Shown here piece after piece: positions 46,620-60,200 of a stretch of 64,000 nt of DNA; within the stretch, counting starts at the first letter, position 1; each line of letters starts with the position of its first letter. The notes beneath the pieces were generated by a model. It saw only the letters and a program-made list of their open reading frames with translations. It ran no database searches and was not told the origin of the DNA. The stretch comes from Lindgomyces ingoldianus (taxonomy: Eukaryota; Ascomycota; Dothideomycetes; Pleosporales; Lindgomycetaceae): positions 1,011,808-1,075,807 of the forward strand of contig NW_022985175.1 of assembly GCF_010093535.1 (NCBI RefSeq), in the 5' to 3' direction. The translations under genes were made by a program, and so were the position numbers.

Positions 46620-46954
46620 NNNNNNNNNNNNNNNNNNNNNNNNNNNNNNNNNNNNNNNNNNNNNNNNNNNNNNNNNNNNNNNNNNNNNNNNNNNNNNNNN
46701 NNNNNNNNNNNNNNNNNNNNNNNNNNNNNNNNNNNNNNNNNNNNNNNNNNNNNNNNNNNNNNNNNNNNNNNNNNNNNNNNNNNNNNNNNNNNNNNNNNNN
46801 NNNNNNNNNNNNNNNNNNNNNNNNNNNNNNNNNNNNNNNNNNNNNNNNNNNNNNNNNNNNNNNNNNNNNNNNNNNNNNNNNNNNNNNNNNNNNNNNNNNN
46901 NNNNNNNNNNNNNNNNNNNNNNNNNNNNNNNNNNNNNNNNNNNNNNNNNNNNNN
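46620..46954. other. Assembly gap (335 N)
   Basis: 335 Ns lie inside element C, so about 6% of this copy, around the gag-protease region, is unseen. Confidence 0.97.
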
Positions 46955-49853
46955 AACCTAGTTATAGGCTACTATATAAGATGTTACTAAATAAATTAAA
47001 AGTGCTTTAAAAATACCTTAATAAGAACCTAAAAAAAAAGTTTATTTAAGCTAGCTTCTTACTAGTAGTGTTACTTATACTATTTATAAAGAAACTTAAA
47101 AGTAGGCTCTAATTTTATATTAACTACTAAGGACTAAACACTGTTACTATTAAAAACTAATACTTAATTCCCTTTTTACAAGAAACCTTAAGCTAACTAA
47201 GTAAAGCAAAGTATTTTATAAAGTTAGATATTATTACTACCTTTAATAAGCTAAAAATAGTAAAGAGTAATAAGTAGCTAACAGCATTTTAGACCTAATA
47301 TAAACTATTTAAGTACTTAGTAATGCCTTTTAGCTTAGCTAATATACTTAGTACTTTTTAACATTTTATAAACAACTTACTCTAACCCTACCTAGATATG
47401 TTCTGCACTATGTATATTAACAATATTCTAATCTACAGTAATAGCCTTTTAGAGCATAAACAGCATGTACGCCTAGTGCTAAAAGCTATAAAAGAAGCAG
47501 GTCTGTAACTTAACATAGACAAATGTAAGTTTTACTAATTAAAGGTTACATATTTAAGATATGTAATCTCTATAAATAGCATTTAAATAGACCCTATTAA
47601 GGTTTAGACTGTGCTAGATTAGCAATACTTAAAGAACATAAAAGATATTTAAGCCTTTATAAAATTTACTAACTTTTACTAATAATTTATTAACAACTTT
47701 TTACAGCTAGTAAGCCTTATAATTACACTTACTAAAAAAAAAGTTTAATTTAACTTTAACTTAAATTACTAATAGTTTTTTAACTAACTAAAGAAAGCTT
47801 TTACTAAAGCCTTAATACTCTGCTACTTTAACTTTAAACTACTAATACTTGTAGAAGCTAATGCCTTAGACTATATAGTAGCAAGAGTTCTCTTCTAGAC
47901 TAAGCTAGATAGGACTATTAGGCCTATTATATACTTCTTAAAAAGAATAAGTCTTGTAGAAGGTAATTATAAGATCTATAATAAGAAATTACTTACTATA
48001 GTACACTGCTTTAAATAATAGCAACCTAAACTAGAAGGTGCAGCGCATCTAATACAGGTCCTATCTAACTACAAGAACTTACAGTACTTTATAACTATAA
48101 AATAACTTAGCTACTAATAAGCCTGTTAGTCTAAATACTTATTTTATTTTAATTTTAAGATTACTTATTATTTTAGTTAAAATAAAAAGAAACTAGATGC
48201 TTTTATAAAGCAATCCTAAAACATCCCTACTTAAAAAAAAGTGTAAAAGGCTTAACACTAAACTCTACTTTAACTTAAGCTATTTTTAGACCTTAACTTA
48301 AATAAAATAAATTAGATAATTAATTAAATTATTACTAATAAGTATCTAAATAATAAATTTATTTAAAAAACCTTAGACCTGCTCTAAAACAGCGCTAGTT
48401 AGTTAAAGAAGGTAACACTAGCTAACTATAAAAACTAAAATAGTAAGCTATATTACTATAACTAACTTATAATCTTTAATTCTAACAAACTAAGAATTAA
48501 ACTACTCTAAATTATACACAACTTACCTATTAGAGGACACCTAGGCAGAGGAAAGACTCTTAACCTACTACAGAGAGAGTACTACTAGCCCTGCATGTTC
48601 TATACTGTACGCTAATACATATTATGTTGCTATACTTGCTGTAAAGTAAAGGCCTTTTAAAAAAGGTATAATAGCCTACTTAAACTACTTCTAATCTCTA
48701 AATAAGCTTAAAAAGACATATTAATTAATTTTATTATAGACTTACCTCTATCTAAAGAGTATATAAATATTATAGTAGTTGTTAATTACTTAACTAAGTA
48801 TTAACACTTAATACTATGTTCCTTTATAACTGCCCCTAATATAGCCTAGTTATTCTACTAATATGTATAAGTTTACTATAGCCTGCCTAACATAATTATA
48901 TTAAACAGAGGTACATAGTTTGTCTTAGCCTTCTAAAATAAACTTTATAAATAGCTCTAAATTATCCTTTATTTATCTATAGCTTTTTACCTAGAGACTA
49001 ACAGCTAGACTAAGAACGCAAACACTGTAATAAAATAAGTTCTATAAGTGTACACAAACTACTAGTAGGACAACTAGGTAAAATAGTTAGCTATAGCATA
49101 GTTTAAAGCTAATAACATAACATCTAAATTAACATAAGTATCTTTATTCTTAGTAAACTATAAATACTACCCTTAAATAAGATTTAAACTACTTATAAAT
49201 ACCCTCTAACTAACTTATTAATTTATATAAGTAACAGATGTAAATAGACTTATTAATAAGATCTAAAATATATCTAAATATATTTATAAAAAGCTTACAT
49301 AGGCTTAAGCTCTTTAATAAGAGTACATAAACTAATTCTAAACCTTTGCCCCTGCATATGCAGCTAGCAAGAAGGTCTAGCTAGACACTAGAAATATTTA
49401 AATAAACTAATAATTAAAGAAACTTAATTAGAGAAACTTTAGCCCCTTTATAGTAGCCTATATAGTCTTATTATATGCTTACTAATTAATCCTACCTAAC
49501 AGCATAAAGATACACCCTGTGTTCCACATATTGTTGCTGCGCTAAGTAGCCCCTAAATTTAACTATTTACCTAAACAGCTAAACCTACTACCTAAACTTA
49601 TTATTATAAATAACAAACTAGAATATGTTATAGAAGACATTAAATAAATCTAGTTTAATAAGAAAAAATATATCTATAAATACTTTATAAAATAAACTAG
49701 ATATAACAAACTGTTATAGGAACCTGCAGAAGCCCTGCAAAAGAACTCTACAGTAACCTAATTCTACGCCTAATACCTATCTAAACTAAACCTGTACCCT
49801 AACAAAGACAACCTAATGCTAGAACTACTAATGTAAAAAATTCCCTTTCTAAT

Positions 49854-49864
49854 AAGAGGGGGGG
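49854..49864 (+). promoter_or_regulatory. Polypurine tract of element C
   Basis: AAGAGGGGGGG lies three bases before the right LTR and is the plus-strand primer of the family. Confidence 0.75.
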
Positions 49865-49867
49865 TAC

Positions 49868-50185
49868 TGTTACAGTATCCTCCCTAGATCCTAGACATAA
49901 CTGTATTAGACGCGTACTAGAGTATTATTAGTGCATGTCTAACATAAACACAACATAACATAGATATAAACTTAAGCATAAACTGCTTTAACACTAACTA
50001 AACTTAAAATAGGCTTAATTTATACTTAAAGCGCTTAGACTTTTAAGCTAAGTATTTAATTACTAATTTTCTTTTAAACCTTCCTGTTCCTCACACAACG
50101 TCTTGTACCTACTATAATACCTCACGTAGTAATTAAACTAGACCTCTGTGAAGCTCTATAACCTTACTCGTGCACAATCGTGACA
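49868..50185 (+). repeat. Right LTR of element C (318 bp)
   Basis: It starts TGTTACAGTATCC and ends CAATCGTGACA. Its last part is better preserved than the left LTR, keeping the CpG and CpA sites lost there. Confidence 0.9.
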
Positions 50186-50259
50186 ATAGCTTGTTAGTCC
50201 TGTTTATCTTATTATTCTTATATTGCCCTTTATTTTAATTCTTTTTACTAAACAAAGAT

Positions 50260-50860
50260 AAGGCCCTATAGCGCTTACTAGTTTTTAGGGTTATTATGTA
50301 TGTTAACACTATCCTTAAATAACTGCGTTAAGTATATAAAAAAGTATAGTAAGTGCAATGCTTTTATCTCTAATACTGCCTAGGACTGCCTAGAGAAAGA
50401 AAGGAAGGCGCTTCTTTAAAAGGCCTTTATTATAAAGGCTTAGAAGTGTGCTCTACTAGAGAAGCAGCTAGCCTACAAGCGCTTTCTACTAAAAGAGCAG
50501 CAGGCTTAGGACTAGAAACAGCTTTATTTACAAGAGAAAATGCTAAAGGCAATAGATAAAAAGTGTTTTAGATAAGATTATATTTAAAAGTTATTAAATC
50601 TATTAAAAGCTTATTATATAAAGTACTTAAAAAGGGACTTTTTTTTTCTAGACAAGATAAAAGCTTTTAAGGCTAAAGTAAAGAGCTACTTTTTTTTTTA
50701 GCCTTTATTAGCTAAGACTTATCTTTAAAAGCTGCTGCTATCTAGTAATAACATAGCTATTTCTTTTAATATAGGTGCTTTATTACCTAGCTAGTTTCTT
50801 TTAGATAAGCCTAAAGGTACTTTTATACTAACAGCTGTGTGTTCTATAAATTCTTAGCTA
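50260..50860 (+). pseudogene. Antisense reading frame between integrase and 3' LTR (B-inner)
   Basis: On the strand opposite to B-inner's pol there is a protein-like frame interrupted only by TAA/TAG codons of the kind made from CAA/CAG. It shows a Lys/Leu/Gln-rich heptad-like region (CALLEKQLAYKRFLLKEQQ), then FLDKIKAFKAKVKS and SSNNIAISFNIGALLPS. The same residues occur in the matching antisense position of B-outer. The first part (about 50270-50395) lies one frame off, so a frameshift or intron is likely. I do not recognise the product. Confidence 0.5.
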
Positions 50861-50899
50861 GTTCTTATGTGTTTTTACTAGTAGGCTACTTTTTCTATT

Positions 50900-53800
50900 T
50901 TACTAGAAATTCTTTTTAGTTTTTTTAATTACTTATAATGCGCTTAACTTTATATTTTATTCCTTTATTTTTTTATTTTTAGGTAGATAAAAGGATTTCT
51001 TTAGGTGCTTTTTCTAATCTAGAGATATAGAACTATAGGTAGATCTTTATATACTAGAGAAGCTTAAGCTTATAGTTATCTTATTAAGTTTAAAGAACTT
51101 TATAAGGTCTTATTTTTTTTTTTACTAGTTTTTTAAAGGGTCTAAGTATCTTAAGGTTTTTAGTGTTAAAATACATATAATCTCTTAGATAGATTTTAGG
51201 TCTTAGTTATTATAATTTATTTATATATTTTTTTATTACTTCTTTACTAGACTTAGCTTCTACAGCTAACTTTTTATATATCTAGCATAGGTTTTTTAGC
51301 TAATTTATTAACTTTTATAGGTCTGTAGGCTAATTTCTATGTAATGTAAAGTAAGGGTTATAGCTAAAATTAGCTTTATATAGCGTTTCTTTTATTATAG
51401 CTAACTCTATATTATTAATAGCTAACTATGCTATTAAAAGCTATACTGCCTAATTATTTTAGGTGTAGAAAATATACTTTTTTAGGTACTTTTTTACTTT
51501 TATGTTTGCTCTTTTAGTCTAACTATTTATTTATAAGTAGTAGGCTATTAATAGCTTATGTGTTATACTAAAGTGCTACATTACTGCTTTTTAGAAACTG
51601 CTAGTAAACAGCTTATCTTAGTTAAAGATAATAATCTTAGGGCATTTATATACTAATATTATATTTTATTTTAATTTATAAATAAATTTTTTAGCTATTA
51701 TTATTTTTTTTAAGGGCTAAGTGTGCAGATACTTAGTAGTTTTATCTAGAGCTACTATAATTATGTTGCACATCTTATCTGTTCTTAGTTCTTTAGATAG
51801 GGGTAATTTTATAATAAAGTTTATTATAATTATTATCTATAGTAACTTTAGAGCTTTAATTAGTTAAAGGTACTTATAGGCCTTATGCCTTTATAGGTTA
51901 TTTTTATTACAGGTATTACACTCTTTAAGCACCTCTATGCATAGTTGCTTTACTTTTAGTATATGTTAAAAAATAGCAGCCTTTAGCTTTTTCTAGAGGG
52001 TGCTTATTCTTAGGTGTCTAAATATTAGAGATTTATAATATTCTTAAATTAAATTCTTCTATCTTTACTTACTAGCTATAAGTATATAGAATTCTTTTAT
52101 AAGTTAAGGCTTATTATATATCTACTTTTTATTAGTTTTTTTAAAAAGTGTAAACTTCTTAGTTTCTTTTTTTTCTTTATTAAAGTAGTTAGGCTTTTAG
52201 CTAAGAGCATTAGCTTACTAATTCTGTGTTCTTAGAACATGCTTAATAATGCAGTTAAACTAGGCAAGCTTTATTACTTATTTTATGTGCATTAGTAAAA
52301 GTTTCTTTACTATTAGAAACATAACTAAATTTACATAGTTAGTTATAATATAGAATAGCTTTACTATTCTATATAGCTTTATAGCCTATACTCTTACAGC
52401 GTTTAGTATTGCTTTTAACTCTTTGTTAGGTATGCTGTACTCTACTTTAAGTCCTAAGAACTTAGCAGAATAGTATGCAACTAAGTGCTATTTTCTGTTT
52501 TTTTGTTTCTAATAGAGGGTTGCTCTGCTAGCTTCTAGGGATGCGTCTGTGTAGATTTTAGTATCTAACTGTAGGTTATACATTCTTAGCACTAGCTTAG
52601 CTGTTATAGCTTGTTTTAATGCTAAAAATGCCTTATTTATTTCTAAAGTCTAAATAAATTTTGCTATTACTTATTCTTTAGTTATAGTGTTAGTTAATAG
52701 TATAGTAATTTTTAAATAGTCCCTAATTATTTGTCTAACATAGCCTAATAGTCTTAGAAATCCTCTTACTTCTTTAACTATTATAAGTTTTAGCTATTTA
52801 AGCACTTTTTATACTTTAGCTAAGTTAATTTTTATTTCTTCTTTATAAATTATAAATCTTAAGTATTTTATTTTAGTAACATAAAATTTATATTTAGAGA
52901 GCTGCAAGTAGAGTCTATACTTCTTAAGCTATTCTAAGACTTTTTATACCTTCTATACATAGTCTTCTAGGGTATCTTTTAAGTAGATAAGGACGTTATC
53001 TAAATATACTAGAGTAAAGACATTAAAGTATAAGTTAAGAGCTATATTAATAATTTACTAGAATATTGCTAGGGCATTTATTAGGCTAAACAGCATTACT
53101 AGTAGTTTATAGAGTCCTTATAGAGTCTTAAACACTGTAAGCTACTTATTTTCTTTCTATATTCTTATTTTGTTAAATCTGTCTTGTATGTTAAACTTTA
53201 TAAAGTACTAAGTTCCTTTTAATTAGTTTATAATATTTTATATAATTAGTAAAGGAAACTAATTTTAAATTATGTTATTATTTAGAGTTTTATAGTCTTA
53301 ATAAACTTTAATTTTTTCTTTTTTCTTTTTTATAAAAACTATAGCTAACGCTACTAGGCTATAGCTTTTTTAGATGTAGCCTTATGCTAACATTCTGTTA
53401 ACATATTTTTATAAGGCTTTTTTTTATGTCCTTGTTAAGAGGTAAAGCTTATAAGTCTTTAAATTATAATCTTTTATTAAGTTAATAGCATAATTTTAAG
53501 GCTAATGTAGTAGTAGTTCTTCTAGGTCTTCTAGTGTTTTAAACATGTTCTTATAATTCTTATATTTAGCTAGGATGTAACCTTTGTTCTAGGTTTAAAT
53601 AACACTAATTTATTTTACATTTTTATCTGCTTTAATTTCTTTATAAAAGACTTTTTTAAGTTTTTCTTTTATTATTCTTATTACTTAGGCTTTTAGTTCT
53701 TAGTAAGGGAATTTCTAAAGTTTTTTTTTAAAGTAGTAACTGCTACCCTGTTTTACTTATTTATAGACTAGGCATTAGTTATTATAGCATGCTAACTAGG

Positions 53801-56591
53801 TTATGTGTGCATAGTTGTTAGGAGTTTTTATAGTTATAGTTTTTTAATTAATTACAGAATTATAAGTTCTAAGCTAGTTATAGCCTAGAATTATATTATA
53901 TTTACCTTCTAGCTAGAGTATATTTATAGACCTCTAGTTCTTTGTGTTAGGGGTTTTAAGGTTCTTCTTATAAGTTTCTAGGTTAATTTATCCTCTACTA
54001 TATTTAATTAATAATGTGTTAGTAAAAGTTACTTTAAATAAGTTTTTTTTTATTTAGAATAGTATACTTTACTTATCTACTTAATCTTTATTTATTATAG
54101 TGAAGGTGCATCTGCTGTCTATAAGGGCTAGCCTAGGCTACCCTTTGTACGTGAAGGTGGTTATTAGGCTGTGTTCTGCCCCTTATTCTACTATAATTAC
54201 TGCTAATATGTTATGTTTAACTTCTTTATTAAAAAAAGGATAAAAGTTAATGTCTTATAAGTTATTATTAAACTTATTTTTTTTTTTTATAAATTTAATG
54301 TTTTTAATTATAGCAGTTAGCTACTTTACATTTATAATCTTTAACTAGATAATGTAATGTTAGGTAGTCTTTTTTTCTTACTACTTTTTACTAAAAATAG
54401 TAGAACCTACAGTTGTCTTATTTTTTACACGCTACCTATCTCTTCTACTTATATAGGGGAGCTGTTTAACAGGTGTAGCAATTTATAGTTTTGCAGGCTA
54501 AGGCTGTCTCTTGCTATAGGCATCTGTTGTAGTTCTTCTTCTATGTAGGCTACTAGCCTGTTCTATGCTTATTGTCTTAATACTTAAGGCAATACTATTG
54601 TGTGCATTAGTACTAGGGGTATAGACAATTGTTAGGTCTATGTAATGTGTTAAAGGGGCTCTTCTAAGTCTACTATAAGTATTCTTGTGTTTATACTATT
54701 TAAATAGGGTGCTCTTTTTATTAGCAAACATTAGTGCTGTAGGTTTTATTTCTGTAAAGTGCGCATTAGCTATAGCTCTATTGTATTGCTAAGGCTTTCC
54801 TGCTAATTGTAAGGCTTAGGAGCAGTGTCTTAGGCTTCCTAGGTACTAGCTTTAGGACTTTAAACCTAGTAGGCCTGCCTAATCCTTCTAGTTTCTAATT
54901 TTAGATTTTTATAAAAAACTGCTATTACTTTTTTTTTATAATATTATATTTAACTTTAGCTATACACCTTATAATGTTAAATATAAGGTAGTTATTGCTA
55001 ATATTTATCTAGTAAAGCATAACTATGTAATAACTTAAGTAGTTATGTTGTAAACTACACTTCTAGCATTTATATTTCTAAAACTATTAAAAAAGCTTTT
55101 TTACTAAAGTGCTAAAAGTTTAGTCTTAAAAAGAGAACTGTTTTTTTTTTTTAGACATTTATAATATATTCTTAGATTTAAGTCTCTTCTTTATATCTCT
55201 CTAGGATTATAAGGTTCTACAACACTATATCTAGTTTACTAAAGTTTTAAATAACTACTTTCTAATACACTTTAAAATAGTTATTTAAAGAATAGTTTTC
55301 TTTACATTACTAGTAAAGTTTATTATTTAGTTTTTTTAATATTTTCTTATCTATAAGGCTATATTTAGTAGTAATAGCTTTTATTATTATAGTAGTATTT
55401 TTATTTTCCCTTTTTTAAAAGTCTAAGTAATTTTAGCAGAAATGTCCTACTTTTTTATAGTTTAGGCAGGCTTTGTTTTCTAGCCACTTTTATTATTTCT
55501 TTATTAGAGGTAGCTTATTATGTTCTAGAACTTAGCTCTTCTTAGAAAAGAGGCTTTATATATGCTTTACATAACTAAGGTTTATTAGTTTTTTATTATA
55601 TTATAAAAGCTTTTTCTTTTTAAGAATAAACTCTAGTCTTTAGAGAGTTCCTTTTTATTTCTTTTTTTTTTTACATTTCTTATAATAGTTATTATAAGTT
55701 ATTACTTACATAATAAAATTTTTAAGAGTAGTTAGTTTTTTGCTGTGTATAAATTTATTTTTTACTATTTTACTTAGTCTATTATAGAACATGCAGCAGA
55801 GGGCCTTCTAGTCTGTCTATCTACAGATGGCTAGCTGCTCTCTAAAGCGTGCTACATAATTCTAGACTAGGCTAGTTTCTTATTTTATAATGTTTAACTT
55901 ATTAGCTGTAATTTTCTTTTTATTAAAGGTTTTATAAATAGCTGTTAAGGCTTTTTTAAAATTTTTAATACTGCTAAATATTTTTTTTATTTTAAAAGTA
56001 AGTGCTTTACTATTTACTTTAAAGTTTATCTAATTATCTGCATAAAGTTAGAACTAGATTATAAAAGAGCCTTCTAGGTATAGTTCTATTTAGAATATTA
56101 TTTCTGTGTTAGTTTAGAATGCTTCTTTGTTATATTACATATAAAAGTAATATCTTGTAAAGAATAGTTAAAGGTTCTTTAATAATCTTTTAAAGGGCTT
56201 TAAAAAAGCTAGTCTTAAAGTCTTTTTAGCTATAATACTTACTTTCTTTATTAAAATGTTTTAGATCTTTGCTAACTTTACTTATAGTTTATGTATCTAG
56301 TAGGCTTAGTTAGTAGCTTTCTAAAGGCTTAAAAGTTTAAAAAAGTTTTATAATTCTACTACTTTTTAGTAAAGGTTAGTAATCTTTTATTTAAGTTTTA
56401 GTAACTTGCTAACCTTATTACTAATCTACTAAAGTCTTTTTATGTTATCCTAAATTAAATTAATCTGTTCTGCTAGAATAGCTTTGCTTTAGGTAGGAAC
56501 TTCTATAGATCCTAATAGCGCAGCGTAGGCTATGTTAGAATCTAGATTATGTTATAAGGTATTTATACTTTTTAAAAAGAGTAGTGTTTAA
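50900..56591 (-). pseudogene. RIP-degraded gag-pol of B-inner
   Basis: On the - strand, from high to low coordinate: gag with a zinc-knuckle remnant at about 55440-55475, an aspartic protease remnant (LIDS.CTFTI type) at about 54080-54140, reverse transcriptase with a YLDD-type box at about 52990-53010, and integrase at about 51500-51850. Alignment by eye to the B-outer halves is continuous. All frames are broken by TAA/TAG. Confidence 0.7.
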
Positions 56592-57196
56592 TATTATAAT
56601 TTTTACTTTAAAGAAGCACTTAGGTCTTATAATATTCCTAGAGGGGAAGTAGGACAGGTAGTAGAGGCTAACTAGTAGGGTGTACAGTCCTACGTACAGG
56701 CTATTAGGCTAATAGAGGATGATTTAGAGTGACTAGATTGTAGTTTGCCCTATGTGCAGCAGTAGGGAGGCTAGGGTTAAACAGTCCTAGTAGACAAGGT
56801 TAGAGGTATATATAGTGTAAGATATATAAATAGTATTACAGCTCTTTAAAAAGCTAAATGCTACTTAGTTTATATAAAAAATAAACTAAAAATTAAACAC
56901 ACCTTCTAAAAAGTAGTTTATAGTACAACTATATACATGTTTTAGGGACGCTAAGAGGAGCTGTTAGGAGTTTATAGGAGCTTACTAAGGAGGCTCCTGC
57001 AGGCTCTCTTAAGCTCCCTTAAGCTCCCTAAATTTGCAGCCTGTCTCCCTATTAGACAAGGCACTCTTTGACTATTATAGGCAGCTGCGCTGCCCCCGCG
57101 TCCTCCGACTGGTCCGTAAGCGAGCCCTGTCCCAATCCAGCTAGATTGTGGAGCACTGCTGGTGGGGTTACGCTGGTCCAACCGTAGACTGTAACA
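56592..57196 (-). repeat. Right LTR of B-inner (605 bp, 5' LTR)
   Basis: It starts TATTATAATTTTTAC (a mutated TGTTACAATCCTTGC) and ends GACTGTAACA. A 69-codon ORF at 56972-57181 falls inside the LTR and is not a gene. Confidence 0.88.
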
Positions 57197-57201
57197 CTTC
57201 T

Positions 57202-60200
57202 AAGCCTAGCAATCTCTAGAAAGGCCTTAGCAATGTAACAGAACTACAAATAGTGTGTTCTTTATAAAAGTAACGCCTACAGCACTAACAACTACTAATA
57301 AAAAGAGCACTCTGTATAGTTAGTACAAACACGCAAATACCTACAGTGGACTTAGGAAAGCCCTTTTAACACATTACATAGACCTAACAATTGTCTATAC
57401 CCTTAGTACTAGTGCACACAATAATACTGCATTAAGCACTAGAATAATAAGCATTAAACAGGCTAGTAGCTTACATAGAAAAAGAACTACAACAGTTACT
57501 TATAGTAAGAAACAGCCTTAGCCTATAAAACTATAAATTATTACACCTACTAAACAGCCCCTTTACACAAGCAGAAGGGATAAGTAGTGTGTAAAGAATA
57601 AGATAACTATAAGTTCTACTATTTTTAGTAAAAAGTAGTAAGAAAAGAAGACTACCTAATGTTATATTACTTAGTTAAAGATTATAAATGTAAAGTAGCT
57701 AACTACTATAATTAAAAGCATTAAATTTATAAAAAAAAAAAAAGTTTAATAATAACTTATAAAACATTAACCCTTATTTTCTTCTTAATAAAGAGGTTAA
57801 GCATAATATATCTATAGTAATTGCAGTAGAACAAGGGGCAGGACACAGCCTAATAACCACCTTTATGTATAAAGGATAGCCTAGACTAGCTCTTATAGAC
57901 AGTAGATGCACCTTTACTATAATAGACAAGGATTAGGTAGATAAATAAGGTATACTATTTTACATAAAAAAAAACTTGTTTAAGGTAACCCTTACTAATG
58001 CATTATTAATTAAGTATAGTAATAGATAAATTAACCTAGAAATACATAAAAAAGACCTTAAAACTCTAAACATAACAGATTAGAGGTTAATAAATATACT
58101 CTAGCTAAAAAGTAAGTATAACATAATTCTAGGCTATAACTAGCTTAGAACACATAATCTTGCAATTAATTAGAGAACTATAACTATAAAAACTCCTAAC
58201 AACTATGCACACATAACCTAGTTAGCATGCTACAACAACTAATGCCTAGTCTATAAATAAGTAAAATAGGGTAGTAGTTACTACCCTAAGAAAAAAAAAC
58301 TCTAGAAATTCCCCTACTAAGAGCTAAAAGCCTAGGTAGTAAGGATAATAAAAAAAACTTAAAGAAGTCTCTTATAAAAAAATTAAAGCTAATAAAAATG
58401 TAGAATAAATTAGCGTTTTTTAAATCTAAGAAGAAGAAACCATCCTAGCTAAGTATAAAGACTATAAGAATATGTTTAAAACACTAAAAAACTTAAAAAA
58501 GCTACTACTACATTAGCCTTAAAATTATGCTATTAATTTAATAAAAGATTATAATTTAAAAACCTATAAGCTTTGCCTCTTAACAAGAACACAGAAAAAG
58601 GCCTTGTAAGAGTATGTTAATAGGATGCTAGCATAAGGCTATATTTAAGAAAGCTATAGCCTAGTAGCTTTAGCTATAGTTTTTATAAAAAAAAAAATCT
58701 AAGTTTGTTAGAACTATAAAACCTTAAATAATAATATAATCTAAGATTAGTTTCTTCTACTAATTATATAAGACATTATAAACTAACTAAAAGGAACTTA
58801 ATACTTTATAAAGTTTAACATACAAGACAGATTTAACAAGATAAGGATAAAAAAAAAAGATAAATAGCTTATAGTGTTTAGAACCTTATAGGGGCTTTAT
58901 AAGCTACTAGTAATGCTGTTTAGGTTAATAAACACTCTAGTAACATTTTAATAAATTATTAATATAGCTTTTAACTTATATCTTAATGTCTTTACCTTAG
59001 TATACCTAGATAATGTCCTTATCTACTTAAAGAATACTTTAGAAGACTATGTACAGAAAGTATAAAAAGTCTTAGAGCAGCTTAGGAAGTATAGACTCTA
59101 CTTATAGCTCTTTAAATGTAAATTCTATGTTACTAAAACTAAATACTTAGAATTTATAATTAATAGTAAAAAATAAAAATTAATCTAGCTAAAGTATAAA
59201 AAGTACTTAAATAGCTAAAGCTTATAATAGTTAAAGAAGTAAAAGGATTCCTAGAACTATTAGGCTATGTTAGACAAATAATTAAGGACTACTTAAAAAT
59301 TGCTATACTACTAATAAACACTACTACTAAGGAATAGGTAATAGTAAAATTTGTTTAAACTTTATAAATAAATAAAGTATTTATAGCACTAAAATAAGCT
59401 ATAATAGCTAAGCTAGTACTAAGAATGTATAACCTATAGTTAGATACTAAGATCCACACAGACGCATCCCTAGAAGCTAGCAGAGCTGCGTTTTATTAGA
59501 AACAGGAGGACAGAAAATAGCACCTAGTAGCGTACTACTCTGCTAAGTTTTTAGGACCTAAAGTAGGGTACAGCATACCTAATAAAGAACTAAAAGCAAT
59601 ACTAAACACTGTAAGAGTATAGGCTACAGAGCTACATAGAATAGCAAAGCTATTCTATATTATAACTAACTATGTAAATTTAGTTATATTCTTAATAGTA
59701 AAGAAACTCTTGCCTATACACATAAAATAAGTAATAAAACTTGCTTAGTTTAACTGCATTATTAAGCATGTTCTAGGAACATAAAACTAGTAGGCTAACA
59801 CTCTTAGCTAAAGACTAAATTACTTTAATAAAAAGGAAAAAAAAACTAAAAAGTTTACGCTTTTTAAAGAAACTACTAAAAAATAAATTTATAATAGGCC
59901 TAGGCCTATAAAAGAGTTCTACATGCTTATAGTAAGTAAGTAAGAATAAAAAAATCTAATCTAAGAATATTACAAATCTCTAATGTTTAGACATCTAAAA
60001 ATAGGCACCCTCTAGAAGAAGTTAAAAGCTGCTATACTATAATAAATACTAAAAGTAAAGCAACTATGCATAAAAGTGCTTAGAGAATGTAATGCTTACA
60101 ACTAAAATAATTTATAAAGGCATAAGGCCTATAGATATCTTTAACTAATTAAAGCACTAAAATTACTATAAATAATAATTATAATAGACTTTATTATAAG

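Larger units (their letters stand above)
44940..49867 (+). pseudogene. RIP-degraded gag-pol with C-terminal chromodomain (element C)
   Basis: The + strand reads as a Ty3/gypsy polyprotein broken by many TAA/TAG codons. Visible parts in order: reverse transcriptase at about 47130-47560 with FTKLD (here YFIKLD-like), LVMPFSLAN and the YIDD box changed to YINN (about 47413-47425); RNase H at about 47850-48010 (GNYKIYNKKLLTIV); integrase zinc region at about 48530-48660 (RGHLGRGKTLNLL, CYTC); and the DDE core at about 48730-49060 (FIIDLP). Near the C-terminus at about 49618-49760, EYVIEDIK and WEPAE-like EPAEAL mark a chromodomain, which in this lineage targets integration to heterochromatin. Most lesions are G-to-A or C-to-T. 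Confidence 0.8.
44622..50185 (+). mobile_element. Element C: Ty3/gypsy chromovirus, youngest insertion of the nest
   Basis: TSD ATAGC (44617-44621 and 50186-50190) and 318-bp LTRs define it. It is the same family as A1, in + orientation. The interior carries remnants of a gag-pol polyprotein ending in a chromodomain. A polypurine tract (AAGAGGGGGGG at 49854-49864) precedes the right LTR. It contains a 335-N gap. Confidence 0.92.
43885..57196 (-). mobile_element. Element B-inner: inverted copy of family B nested in B-outer
   Basis: TSD CTTCT (43880-43884 and 57197-57201) and 605-bp LTRs at both ends define it. The orientation is opposite to B-outer. It is split by chromovirus C (44622-50185). 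The complement of the family-B polypurine tract follows the left LTR at about 44490-44510, confirming minus orientation. Confidence 0.9.

Noticed and set aside
56972..57181. A 69-codon - strand ORF
   Set aside because: It lies wholly within the B-inner LTR and is broken in the other LTR copies.
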